DNA from: Kuschelorhynchus macadamiae
Taxonomy: Eukaryota > Arthropoda > Insecta > Coleoptera > Curculionidae
Length of the DNA stretch: 64,000 nucleotides
Assembly (NCBI GenBank): GCA_030620095.1
Contig: JAUTXW010000066.1
Location: forward strand, 434,001-498,000
Direction: 5' to 3'
Part shown: positions 1 through 13,168 of the stretch, one piece after another
How the letters are laid out: every line of letters starts with the position of its first letter
Position numbering within the stretch: the first letter of the stretch is position 1
Program-made: the position numbers and the translations under genes
The notes under the pieces: generated by a model
Databases searched by the model: none
Told to the model about the DNA's origin: nothing
The model's input: the letters and a program-made list of their open reading frames with translations, nothing else

Positions 1-70
1 ACTTCCTTATCTGCCTATCGACATGAGTCTTCCAGCTCAGCTTTGCATCTACACCATTTTAGTCGATGGC
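1..70 (+). CDS. Possible 3' end of a coding exon (host gene, plus strand)
   Basis: Frame 1 is open from the window edge and the stretch is less AT-rich than the next kilobase. A good donor (C|GTAAGA) follows TGG at 67-69 and leaves one base of a codon. The acceptor at 4202 starts an exon needing two bases, so the phases fit: the split codon would be C+AA (Gln). The encoded stretch is Ser/His-rich, like the downstream exon. Seen: open frame, donor, matching phase. Inferred: same gene as 4203-5398. A phase match happens by chance one time in three, and frame 1 also stays open to a stop near 130. Confidence 0.3.
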
Positions 71-135
71 GTAAGATGTTAAAGCGTCGTGGAGGGTGGA
101 AATCTTCTAAGTCAATTCTTTTCGGGGGTTAACTA

Positions 136-186
136 ATTACAGGATTAATGCTGTAATGAATGTCATTACAGCACTAGTGCTGTAAT
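136..186. repeat. Overlapping palindrome cluster built on ATTACAG
   Basis: Three overlapping dyads share arms: an imperfect one at about 136-156, a perfect 9-bp stem with 3-nt loop at 151-171, and a perfect 22-bp palindrome at 165-186 (ATTACAGC ACTAGT GCTGTAAT read as one block). It lies about 65 bp after the candidate donor at 70. Function unknown. Confidence 0.75.
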
Positions 187-692
187 AGACGAGTTTAAGA
201 CACTATTTATAGAATTGCAATAGTATATTACATACCTAGTCGGAAAGTGTTTCATTCCTGTCGAGAGAGAAGGATGGTTTACCGGTGACAGGAATAAAAT
301 CTTTTCGCCTAGGTTTGTATACTATTTCATTCATAACCATACCTACCTAAATGCAAATGACATTTTTTGTGACAGATATAACTACGTGAGAAATTAACGA
401 AGTAAAGTTTGGCACACGAATCTGATTCTATGAAAAGAATGTTAGTAACTATGGAAACGATGCAATGATCATTCGCGGTTGGCTACAACTCTGTATATCC
501 ATGGAAACGGCCTGCTTTTGACGTACCTCCCCCTTTCGTCGATGTTTTAGATCTGTGTGGTGTAATTTAAGTCTCCTGTATAACCACAAAAAAAATAAAA
601 AGCCAAATTGGGATTTTGACAATAGTTACTATGGTACTAAACAAGCCAAGTACACAAACTTAAATTAGTTGCATTTTTGATACATTTTCATC

Positions 693-928
693 AAAAAAGT
701 GTTTTCGAAGACAACGTCACAAAATATGTTTCTTTCAAAGTTTTAAAATGTTAGAAAGGTCAACACTACATACGTGGTTGTAATGAAAATTCATATTACT
801 ATAGGCCTGTAAAAAAGTGTTTTCGAAGACAACGTCACAAAATATGTTTCTTTCAAAGTTTTAAAATGTTAGAAAGGTCAACACTACATACGTGGTTGTA
901 ATGAAAATTCATATTACTATAGGCCTGT
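693..928. repeat. Perfect 118-bp tandem duplication
   Basis: Unit one is 693-810 and unit two is 811-928. I see no mismatch between them, so the duplication is recent (or an assembly artefact). Both begin AAAAAAGTGTTTTCG and end ATAGGCCTGT. No coding content. Confidence 0.9.
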
Positions 929-1513
929 AAAGGCTAAGTTTTTTGGTCAATTTCATAAGTAATTGTAAAAAAAATCAATTACTAGAAATTTTACAAAGTG
1001 TCAATTTAAAAACACAATACGCAACAAAAACAGACTTATTTCATTTGATTTAAATTTGTCACCGGCTGTCTAATTCTGAAATATTTGTATCATCTTGGAT
1101 CCAATAATTTCTGAAAATAAATATTTTTTTTCAATATGTAAACTTCCATACACGTTATAATTTTATTCCAACTACGACGATTTCGTCTTTCTAGACAGAA
1201 TCGTTCATGGAATTTCACGGTGCTTCCCTAGAGAGGATATTTTCAGTGCCTGGAAAACAAACTATAATAATATGAATAATTTTTAAAACCGGGAACAGTG
1301 TAGGTACCATTTTTCAAATTTTTGAGAAGAGTGCAGTATTTGGCCATTTTTGTAAAAAATATTAAATTTGACAGCATAAATCTCGTGGCTAAACTTATTC
1401 AGTCTCTCTTGGTATACTTTCCGAGCAAAAACTCTTTGCAAACTCAAATGTTACTTAACTCGATTAATAAAAAATATCCCGCCTGTTCCGGACTTCACTG
1501 GTTACACTGTATA

Positions 1514-3964
1514 CAGGGTGTTTCTTAATTGAGTGTCAATATTTAAGGAGGTATAGAGTTACTATTTTTTGATTTAGAACATTTTTTTTTATTTCCACCA
1601 GTGGCGTCCGTACGGAATCCGACCGGCATATTTTCCCAGACATTGATGGTACGCCACTGATTTTTTTTAAAATAAAAATTATTTTTCAAATTCCCATTCA
1701 TTTTTGAGCAAGTTTGATCTCTTGGTAATTTTGAGTTGACCGCACGGTTTTCGTTTTAAAAAATAAAAACCATTTCTCTGCAGAGTTTTAACAATATCGC
1801 TAATATGACAACACCAATCGCCATGGCATGCAAGGAAATTTTTTTTTTGACTGAAATTCAAGAAATCAAATTTGCTTATGAATAGCTAATACCCAAAGAT
1901 TTCAAAATTATTATTTGAGCTTATAATTTTTTAACACGAAACTATAAAATACTATTAGTTCATCAATAAAGAAAGATCACTAATAATAATTATTATTGTA
2001 GTAGGCTTTGGCTGTCAGAATTAATACTTCTCTTGTAACTTAATTTGACAGTTCAGATTCAGTCGGGTTTAATTAATTTTGTGTTCTAAATATCTGATAT
2101 ATCTGAGAGAAGAAATGGTTGAGTTTACCAATGAAGAGTTGGCAGACATGCATGGTTTGGCTGATGGCAGTTCACCGGAAGCTAGGCGATTATATCAAGA
2201 GCGCTTTCCTGGTAGAGTCATACCAGATAGGCGAATGTTTGCAAAATGTGCATAGAAGGTTGACTGAAACAGGTACATTCAAGCCAAATAATCAATTAAA
2301 AGGGGCCCATCGGACTGTAAGAACTCCAGAAATTGAAGAGGCAGTATTAAATTCCATAGATGAAAATCCTGAACTGAGTACTAGGAAAATTAGAATTAAC
2401 CTAAATATTTCGCACATCCTAGTTTGGAGAATTCTACATGATTTTTTTTATACCCATATCACATTCAACGAGTGCAAGCCTTACTTCCCCGAGTTAATTT
2501 TTGTGAATAGTTTTTGGAAAAAATTGCGTGTAATCCCTTATTTGATCGCAAAATAATGTTCACAGATGAAGCCAACTTTTCCAGGAACGCTATCAGGAAC
2601 TTCCACAATAATCATATCTGGGCCGACGAGAACCCCCATGCCATTGTAGAACATCGTCATCAAGAGCAATTTTCTGTAAATGTTTGGGCTGGCATTATCG
2701 AAAATCACCTAATTGGACCTTTTTTCCTCCCAAAAAGACTAAATGGCCATAATTATCGCCGCTTTCTTGAGAACGATTCATGCACGATGGCGCGCCCGTT
2801 CACTTTAGTACTGAAGCCAGAGAATATTTGAACCTCACATTTAACAACAGATGGTAGGCGGACCCCAACCATGGCCCCCTAGGTCCCCAGACCTAAATAG
2901 TTTGGATTTTTTTCTATGGGACATCTTAAATCTTTAGTTTACCGCACCCCAGTAAACACTGTATCAGAAACACCGAGGGTATCCTTTAAACAGTTTGCGA
3001 CAACATGAGGAAAAGGGCTGAAGCGTGTATTCTCCAAGGTGGTGGGCATTTTCAACAACTTATCTAAATTTTTTCTTCTATTTTGTTTCACAAAGTGTGC
3101 TGTCAATTTGTTAAAACCTAATTATTTTTGTTGAAATTATTAATTATGTACCTAGTTGTATTAGTATAGTTTTGTAAATAACTTGTTATTGTTGAAGAAT
3201 GTCATATTATTTTAATAAAATTTATAAAAAGTATTTATGAAGGAACAGACTTCTGAAAAACATTGACATGGTGGTCCTGGATTGGTGGCTGAAGACTGCA
3301 TACTATTATCTACAAATATCTCTCACTAAGATAAAGCGATTTCTGATTTTAATAAGAATGGATATAGTAATTACTTTCACGCCACTGATTTTTCTAAAAT
3401 AAAGCATTTTTATTGATTCATTTGTTTGTTTTTAAAAACTTTTAGTATTTATTTTCGACAAAATTTGATTTCTCGAGTTTAATACAATAATATTCCTCTG
3501 CATGCATGGTGATATCCGTCTTATGACCAGGATTGTTTGGACCATGCAGAGAAACGGTTTTTATTTTTTAAAACGAAAACCGTGCGTCCAACACAAAATT
3601 GCCAAGGGATCAAACTTGCTCAAAAATGAATGGAAATTTGAAAAATAATTTTTATTTAAAAAAATCAGTGGCGTCCCATCAATGTCTGGGAAAATATGCC
3701 GGTCGGTTTCCGTACGGACGCCACTGGTGGAAATAAAAAAAAATGTTCTAAATCAAAAAATAGTACCTCTATACCAAATTTCATTACAATATCTAGAGTG
3801 GTATTCGAGATATTATCGAAAAATTATGAAATTATTGAAAGTTTAACACCCTGTATCTCAAAATTTACACCGTTTAAGACATATGTTTATATGAAGTTTT
3901 CTTCTCAAAATGGACCCCAAAAATCACCTCCTTAAATATTGACACTCAATTAAGAAATACCCTG
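1514..3964 (+). mobile_element. DD41D-type Tc1/mariner element 1, decayed, long TIRs
   Basis: The ends read CAGGGTGTTTCTTAATTGAG on the left and its near-perfect complement on the right, each flanked by TA (1512-1513 and 3965-3966), the target duplication of the superfamily. The inverted repeats run about 200-370 bp. The right arm carries roughly 150 bp missing from the left, near the outer end. A broken transposase gene lies between the arms on the plus strand. The 79-codon frame at 3696-3935 lies inside the right TIR and is not a gene. Confidence 0.88.
2115..3066 (+). pseudogene. Tc1/mariner-like transposase, multiply broken
   Basis: Starts MVEFTNEELADMH with an N-terminal DUF4817-like helix-turn-helix region (RRLYQERFPGRVIPDRRMF). 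Coding then shifts frame near 2250 and again near 2530. The catalytic core starts at IMFTDEANFS (first Asp), followed by HNNHIWADENPHA, VNVWAGIIENHLIGPFFLP and RRFLEN. A third frame carries WPPRSPDLNSLDFFLW (third Asp region) near 2870-2925 and a tail to about 3066. At least three frame breaks make it non-functional. The family fit is strong: an insect cut-and-paste transposase with a DDD triad, related to the copies at 6553-7617 and 9502-10519. Confidence 0.85.
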
Positions 3965-4202
3965 TATATTTAATCTGAGATTAATACTCTGATTTAATCG
4001 CATATGTTGCTAAAGAAACAATCCTTATTAAGCGCAAAAATCCCGCAATTTCCGATTTATTCCTTACATATAATATGCTGAAAATATTGAATCTGTTACA
4101 CAAGATAATTTGAAAAGACAAACAATTGATAAGCAATAATTAAAAAAAAGCATTTTTTACTCGCAACTAATTTTTAAACTAATTTTTTATTTATATTTCA
4201 AG

Positions 4203-5398
4203 AAAAACCACACGCAGGCCACTCCGGATTCCTCATTCTACGAAGAATGCCATCGACGCACGACAAATATCACACTTCGCACTCTCACATTTCGGAAACT
4301 GCAGTACCGCCGTTCAAACCCCTGGCCCCAACAGGACCTACTTTCGGTACCGTTGTTGGAAAGTTCTTTACCGCCTCTACATCCTTAGATCCGTCGCAAC
4401 CTTCACCTTTCTCTCACGAGGATATACATCCTCACCATGCCTACGAAACGCATATATCAGATCCCTATGGGGCAGCTGAAGATAGTCACAGTTCTTTAAG
4501 TCTTCCGAGTCCGCCCCATTTTGAGGAACCTCGCCACCATGTTCAGTCTCCTCCCATTAGTTATCAGGCGCCCTTAATCAAAGAACACAAAATTGCCCCT
4601 ACTGTATCCAATACAGATTTCACTTTCTCCTCCAATGATTTTGGAGGTGATCTCCAACCGCCCTCGCTGCCTTCAACCAATTATGGAATTCCTTTCAAGG
4701 TATCTCTAGCGTATAAAGATCCTCTTGGTGCTCAAGCGTCTTCTGTTAATGAACAAAAAGTTAAGCTTACCAAGGGCGAAATCATTGATCATCAGGAAGG
4801 CTCCAATACTTTAGCAAGCTCTGAAATTCAGTTGCCTAAAGATGCTCCTGATAGTCTGAAAACCTTGCAAGATTCTGTGGGTAAGAACGACCACACTCTG
4901 GGACCACCCTTTAGTTCTGATTACCTACCCAATAAATATCGAACAAATAATGCCAAAAAGCCATCATCAAATCGCTTGAATTCGGATTCTAATTATCTAC
5001 GAAATGCTCTCTATGCCGAAAAAGATACCACTTCTGCTGAATCTTCAAGGCTCAAAAAAACTAGTTCAAAAGAAATCTTTTCTCAGCAGTTGGAACCGAG
5101 CAACCCGCTAGCCAATTTTCTTCCGCATGAGGATCCCAATCCGTTTTCTGGTCCTCAGGAGTTGTCCAGTGAATTCAGCAGTAAGGAACAATATATGAAA
5201 TTTCTTGAACACTTTCCTTTCCAAAAAGTACGCGCTTCTCCTTCAACCGTTCCAAAGTCTTATTCCATGCAAAAAATGAAAGTGATTGGAGTGCCGAGTG
5301 AACACAGACTAAGGAAACCGCCGAGCAGACCAGATTTCAACTTAGTGAAATCGGTTTCTTTTGAAATAACGCCAGATGGAGCCAAAAGACTGACTTGA
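4203..5398 (+). CDS. Terminal coding exon of an unrecognised Pro/Ser/His-rich host protein
   Basis: A pyrimidine tract ending TATTTCAAG gives an acceptor with the exon starting at 4203. The reading continues in frame through KPHAGHSGFLILRR before the first Met (4247), so the exon probably extends upstream rather than starting at that Met. About 398 codons run uninterrupted to TGA at 5396-5398 at clearly higher GC than the flanks, as expected for a conserved host gene. The protein is low complexity: many Pro, Ser and His (PFSHEDIHPHHAYETH), no Cys-rich or transmembrane stretch, and a basic C-terminus (RLRKPPSRPDFNLVKSVSFE). I recognise no domain; a secreted or structural arthropod-specific protein is one guess. 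Its candidate upstream exon ends at 70. Confidence 0.72.
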
Positions 5399-5918
5399 GT
5401 GAGTAGGGCATTGTTGTTGACTAGACTTTACTAACAATGAGACTGTTTAGACGCACCTGTTTGATGAATTAACTCTTGCCTTTGTTAATAACATATTAGG
5501 TAGATCAAAGTTTAAGAGTTTTTAATTTTTGTGGGTTACTGGACTGGTTTAAAGTAAATATGACTTTTATGTCGACTGTACGTCACTAACTCGTTGTTTT
5601 GTGTAGACGCACTTGTGTTTTGACTAACATCTACATTGTTACTAAATTTGTTGGTACGTTTATTTTTAGTTGGTTTTTCTTTTTGGCTAATGCTTTACTT
5701 TTTGTGTAATTTTCTATATATTTTTTGTAACAGGTGTTTCTGTATATAAAATAGAAAAAAACTTCAAATACAAAAGTCGTAGGGTTTTTCCTGAACTGCC
5801 AGAATTTAATTTCTAATTAAACAAATTAGTATCGCAAAGCTGTTAAAAAATACCAACCTCCGTTTTTTTAATAGGACACCCTATATATTTTTGATTTTGA
5901 CATCACCAAGATCTTATA
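5399..5918 (+). other. Probable 3' UTR and downstream flank
   Basis: T-rich sequence after the stop. The phrase at 5748-5791 (AAAATAGAAAAAAAC ... AGGGTTTTTCCTG) recurs inverted at about 11051-11096, so part of it is a dispersed repeat. A decayed mariner-type end (ACACCCTATATA) lies just before the next element. Confidence 0.45.
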
Positions 5919-8287
5919 CAGGGTGATTCATGAGGAAATGTCAATACTTCAGGTGCATATTCAGGACCAAAAAACTAACATAAAAAGTCTATATAAATAA
6001 GTGTCCGCAAGGCCTTAGTTCTCGAGATACAGAGTGTTAAAGTTTTTATTTAATTTTCCTATTTTTTAAATAAAATCTATGATAATGTAAATAATGGAGT
6101 GAAAATTGATATACGGGGGTTTTTTGGTATGACGAATTCGAATCTAATATTAGTATTACTCTTACTTGTAGGGAGCGCCACCTACATGTCTTTCTACTCC
6201 TTCGAACAATCACAACTTTTTGGTACAGTCTTGTATTACATTTTTGAGTAAAACCAATTATTCCCTTGCCATTTCTACGTCAAAAAGGTATACCTGTTAA
6301 AAATGGATACGAGCAACCGTTTTCGAGATATTTGGATTTAAAACAATTTCGGCGCATGTAATTTTTTATCGCAAAATTTTAAAAGTTTGTTGTTTTGTCC
6401 AAATTTAAACGCATCTTGGCACAAAAGCTTTGAAATGAAAGACTAACACATTTTTTGAGGTGTGTATTCAGTGCCTCAAACATAAACTAAACAAAAGGTA
6501 TTTAATTTTTATTAAAATTGTTATTGTTAAGTTGTTTTTAATAAAATCTAGGTTACGTTTTATAATTTTCAAAAATTCCACCATTTGCTTCTAAGCACAG
6601 GTCAGCTCTATGGTGTATAGCTCGGGTTGCTCTGTGGATACATTCTGGCGCATTTCTTAGTGTTTGTGCTGCGTTTGTTATCGGATTCAATAATGCTTCT
6701 CTTGTATTTACTTTAGTGGAATATACCAGTGATTTGAACCATGCCCAAAGACAATAATCCAAAGGATTAAGGTCTGGCGATCTAGGTGGTCAATTAAACG
6801 GACCTCCCCTACCAATCCATCGATTTGGAAAGTTTTGGTTTAAAAAATCTCTTACAAGTAAACTGTAGTGTGCAGAGGCTCCATCATGCTGCAAATACAT
6901 GTTTTGTCTTACATTAAGAGGAACATCTAATAGATTTCGCAAGTGATTTTCAAGAAAGTTTAAATATTTTTCTCCTGTAAGACTACCGTCGACTATAAAT
7001 GGACCAATTAAATGAACATTTAACATTCCACACCACACATTAATGGTAAATTTATGATGGAAATTATGTTCTACTGTAGCGTGAGGATTTTCATAGGACC
7101 ACCGGTGTTCATTGTGAAGATTATTTATACCATCACACGTGAACTGTGCTTCATCAGTGAACAAAACATACCTATACAACCTTCGATCTTCATTAATCCA
7201 GTTACAGAATTGCATTCTCAACTGAAAATCACCCTCCAGCAAATGTTGAACCCGTTGTAAATGAAATGGGTATAAACAATTAATGTGAAGATTTCTCCAA
7301 GCAGACGATTGTGTAATTTGATAAGTATCTGCAATCCACCTAGTGCTTATGCTTGGATCATTTTCGACGGCATTGAGTATAGGCTCTTCTACTTCAACGT
7401 TGGGTCCCGATTCCCTTTCAGATACAATTTTCGCACTTGGAAACATCCCAGATTCTCCAGCAGTATTGAAAACTTGTTGAAAAACTCTTCTATCTGGCAC
7501 TCTTCTATCTAGAAAAAGACGCTGGTACTCCGCGACTGCTTGAATTGCGACGCCATTGCAGAAGCGATAGACGAATATCATATCTGCATATTCACGATGC
7601 GAGAATATCACAGGCATAATGACGTATTTAGATCTAAAGTTTCTTAAATGATTATTGGCAGATAATAAAAGTTATGAACAGAAATTGACAGCGACAAAAT
7701 TTGATCTTATTATTAACTGACATTACTATTGCTAAGTAAGAGGAAAAATGATGAGAACACCAACCAGCAGTTGTTCTGTCAGGCAAGGCACACTTCTATT
7801 TTTTTACAGTACATGCATGCTTTATGTGAATTTGATAAAAAAAAATCACATGCGCCGAAACTGTTTTAAATCCAAATATCTCGAAAACGGTTACTCGTAT
7901 CCACTTTTAACAGGTATACCTTTTTGACGTAGAAATGGCAAGGGAATAATTTGTTTTACTCAAAAGTATAATACAAGACTGTACCAAAAAGTTGTGATTG
8001 TTCGAAGAAGTAGAAAGACATGTAGGTGGCGCCCCCTACAAGTAAGAGCAATACTAATATTGAATTCGAATTTGTCATACCAAAAAACCAACGTATATCA
8101 ATTTTCACTCCATTATTTACATTATCATAGATTTTATTTAAAAAATAGGAAAATTAAATAAAAACTTTAACACCCGGTATCTCGAGAACTAAGGCCTTGC
8201 GGACACTTATTTATATAGACTTTTATGTTTATTTGTTGGTCCTAAATATGTAACTGAAGTATTGACATTTCCTCATGAATCACCCTG
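5919..8287 (-). mobile_element. DD41D-type Tc1/mariner element 2, nearly intact, about 450-bp TIRs
   Basis: The ends CAGGGTGATTCATGAGGAAA and the complement are flanked by TA at 5917-5918 and 8288-8289. The inverted repeats extend inward to about 6375 and 7840 with few mismatches. The single gene reads on the minus strand from 7617. The right TA opens into a (TA)n tract. Confidence 0.92.
6553..7617 (-). pseudogene. DD41D transposase, full length with one in-frame TGA
   Basis: One frame of 355 codons from ATG at 7617 to a stop at 6553, interrupted only by TGA at 6792-6790, where relatives have Trp (G-P-F-N-stop-P-P-R-S-P-D-L). The order is an N-terminal helix-turn-helix region with LFLDRRVPDRRVFQQVF (about residues 30-50), a second DNA-binding block, then the catalytic DDD core: YVLFTDEAQFTCDGI (Asp 1), MYLQHDGASAHYS (Asp 2), SPDLNPLDYCLW (Asp 3). 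There are 41 residues between Asp 2 and the Asp of PLDY, hence DD41D. It would catalyse excision and TA-targeted insertion; as it stands it is truncated just before the third Asp unless the stop is read through. Best preserved mariner-type copy in the window. Confidence 0.9.
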
Positions 8288-8288
8288 T

Positions 8289-8295
<7 letters not shown>

Positions 8296-8352
<57 letters not shown>
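8296..8352. repeat. (TA)n microsatellite
   Basis: Near-pure TA run starting at the right flank of element 2, interrupted by a few ATAC/ATGT units. Confidence 0.95.
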
Positions 8353-8361
<9 letters not shown>

Positions 8362-8470
8362 CTAAAAATCGATAAAAATGCGCTCTCTCACACGTACCCT
8401 GTGACATAATCGAAAGCAATTCTTCTAGTAGGCCGTTTCGCACCTGCAGAAATTATGTATTTCTGCTATT

Positions 8471-8472
<2 letters not shown>

Positions 8473-8525
<53 letters not shown>
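8473..8525. repeat. (TA)n microsatellite
   Basis: Pure TA run. Peptide runs of Tyr-Ile in this region are artefacts of it. Confidence 0.95.
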
Positions 8526-8528
<3 letters not shown>

Positions 8529-8613
8529 TGAAACAGTTTTCTTGGGTATATTGGTCCTAATTTTTTTATATATAAAACGAAGATTTAGTTTGTATGTAGC
8601 ATTTTATTTATTT

Positions 8614-8648
8614 TCGAACGTTTCGGCAAGTTTTTGCCTTCATCAGTG
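8614..8648 (-). ncRNA. Hammerhead-like core (weak)
   Basis: Read on the minus strand: CTGATGA, a stem II hairpin (GGCAA / TTGCC), GAAAC, then GTT. This matches the hammerhead consensus CUGANGA ... GAAA ... NUH. The bases before CTGATGA and after GTT do not pair, so helix I is absent and cleavage is doubtful. No Penelope coding sequence adjoins it. Probably a decayed terminal repeat of a Penelope-like element. Confidence 0.4.
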
Positions 8649-8755
8649 TATCTAGAACAATTATATTTGTTTTATAAAGGACCTAAAGATTTTTAAAATA
8701 ATATATAATAAATGTGATTCAAAGAGAATTACAAATTTATTTAGTTTTTAACTTA

Positions 8756-10879
<2,124 letters not shown>

Positions 10880-10942
<63 letters not shown>
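10880..10942. repeat. (TA)n microsatellite
   Basis: Continuation, on the right of element 3, of the TA tract in which that element sits. Confidence 0.95.
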
Positions 10943-10946
<4 letters not shown>

Positions 10947-11210
10947 GCCATACACTAAAAATCGTTAAAATCAATTAGCACGAAGAAATTTAATACAAAC
11001 CAATTTTTCAGAAAAATCTTTGACGTCTTCTGCAGGCCACCAAACAGGTGCAGGAAAAACCCTATGACTTTTTGTATTTAATGTTTTTTCTATTTTAAAA
11101 AATAAACTCTGTAGGTGGAGAGCAAAATATATGGAAACACCCATCACATGTTATTTTTTTTATTTTCTGTAAAAATTTAATCGCATCTAAAAATTATATT
11201 TTCTGATATA

Positions 11211-12460
11211 CAGGGTAAGTAAAAATGCGGCGACTACGACATTTGAATTCCTTTAATGAAATCCTCGTAAAGATGTAGTATTCTCCTAAAATGGGACAAA
11301 TGAATCCTAAAAGAATACGAGCGAACACATAGAAATGGCTTTGGAAGAACTCCCGACGGGAATATTTGTTTGCTTTCAATAGTTAAATATCATTTACAGA
11401 TGATGGAAAAAGTTGAGAGTTGACGGTTTTGTCCCAGTATCAACAGTCGCAAAAAGACACTTTTGACCACACCTAAACAAAAAAAAAAGGAATTACTGCA
11501 TATGCGAACAATGAGACGGTCTACATGAGATACCCCCTCAGTCCTTCTTCATAATTTTCTGATATTTTGCTACTTTTGTGCTCCCAGATATATTCAGTTT
11601 CCTATTACCACTACCATCAATTACCAAATCAATAAATGTTACACTGTTGACTTTGTCACTGATCATAGCAACAAAGTCTGAGTGAGCCAAGATTAACTAA
11701 CTCTGTGCTATTTACTGATGAAGCAACATTCCACAAAAATGGAAATCAATAGATATAATTTTCATTACGCTACTGAAAATCCTCAATATATTCGCTAGTC
11801 AAAATAGGTGTTCTCTTAACGGTGGGAATTGTTGGAAATTTTGTCATCGGTCCGCATTTTTTTAAAGAAAGGTTTACTGCACCCCGATATCTCCAGTTTT
11901 TGAGGGAAGATTTTAGTGGTTTCAATTCCATTGTTGTATAGATTTGTAATTCAAAAGTAAAATTAGTATTAAAATGAACCATATTATCTAAAAAAGCCAA
12001 TTATTATAGATAAATGGATTTAGGTCCGGAATGTTAGGTGGCCAGTTGTAAGTTTTCATAAAAGCAGCCCAAAAAACGTGTAATTATCAGTAGTTTTCAC
12101 AATTTTTTGGTAATATGTCTGACAATCCCTGCCAAAGTGTTAATTTTATCACATGTTTCTCCTAAGCAGATACTGAAAAACATCTTGAAATTAGAAGATT
12201 CTTTAGCGGTGTAATTTTTTTGTCAGCTTTTGAATACACTCTGGTACTCTGAGAGTTCTTAGGCTGCAGATATTAAATAAATTATTAAAAATTGTATGGT
12301 TCTTCAACCTACGGGTGCACCTAAGCATAGTCAAGGTGCACAGTTACTATAAGTGAGAATTAGTTAGTTAGATCCATAAGTAACCATCTAACAGTCCGGA
12401 CCTAAATCCAATTGACTTAGTATCTGGAGTATGTTAGAAAATTTGGTATATATCCGTTTG
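11211..12460 (+). mobile_element. Relic of a Tc1/mariner-like element
   Basis: A mariner-type end (TATA CAGGGTAAG) at 11211 is followed by degraded transposase coding. Motifs in shifting frames: VLFTDEATFHKNGN near 11707, VGNFVIGPHFFKERF near 11830, and SPDLNPIDL-like sequence near 12390. No right end is recognisable. All copies of the frame are broken. Confidence 0.65.
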
Positions 12461-12468
12461 GAATACCA

Positions 12469-12692
12469 ATGGTCTGGGAAGAACCTAGAAATCACCCCGG
12501 CGACCCCTATTTTAGTCTTTGTGATATTAAGTTAATTACTCCAATCTTCCGTCGGCAATACGACCAGTTCCATGATGCTGATATGCCTGTACCTATTCCA
12601 TCTAAAGTATTGCAGTCTAATGTCGATTCGGAATCTTCAACAGATACAGAGTCTGACATTTTTGAAGCATCTACCTCAAAATGCTTTCTCTG
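12469..12692 (+). pseudogene. Element X, N-terminal part of a repetitive uncharacterised ORF
   Basis: Begins MVWEEPRNHPGDPYFSLC and continues through DADMPVPIPSK and SSTDTESDIFEAS to SKCF, where a LINE tail interrupts it. This resembles the start of a repetitive ORF I recall from insects and Hydra, whose usual form has MVWREQ ... HxxDCYFC ... PVPIP. The continuation lies beyond the LINE at 19496-20460. Function not established; I do not name it. The Cys of CYFC are altered here (DPYFSL), so this copy is decayed. Confidence 0.6.
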
Positions 12693-13168
12693 TTTTATTA
12701 TTATTTTTTTTTTATTTGAAAAATTTCGATGCATCAACTACTGGGGTTATTAGCACCAGGTACAATAAAGTTAACAACTCTTAGATTTTACAATACAGAT
12801 TACAGTCTTTTAGAAAGTTACTTAATTGCGTTATATTATGGCTTAGAATGTCTTTGAGGGATTTCTCTACCATATTGTGATTTGTTAATTCCGTCGCGTA
12901 TTTAGGACATGACACTAGCAAATGTTTTACGCTCACTTGTTCATTACATTGTTCACATATTGGAGGGATGTTTTGTTCGAGTAAATGACTATGCGTTAGT
13001 CTAGTGTGACCGATTCGGAGGCGGGTTAGTGCAATTTCAGATGACCGACACAAGTTTCTAGTCTTGGCAGGAGCCACTGGCGGTTTCACCTCGCGAAGTT
13101 TTGCACTTGAATTGTTCCACTGCGACTGCTACATTTCGCGTATTAACTTCTTGGCAAAGCACTTGAAG

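Larger units (their letters stand above)
71..1513. other. Non-coding stretch, probable intron
   Basis: No convincing coding signal. It holds an overlapping palindrome cluster (136-186), a perfect 118-bp tandem duplication (693-928) and AT-rich sequence up to the TA that flanks the first mariner-like element. The 68-codon frame at 1322-1528 runs into the transposon end and looks spurious. Confidence 0.5.

Noticed and set aside
6790..6792. Programmed stop-codon readthrough in the DD41D transposase
   Set aside because: The two stops differ (TGA, TAG), no readthrough context is evident, and both are single G-to-A changes from TGG; decay is simpler. Kept only as a statistical question.
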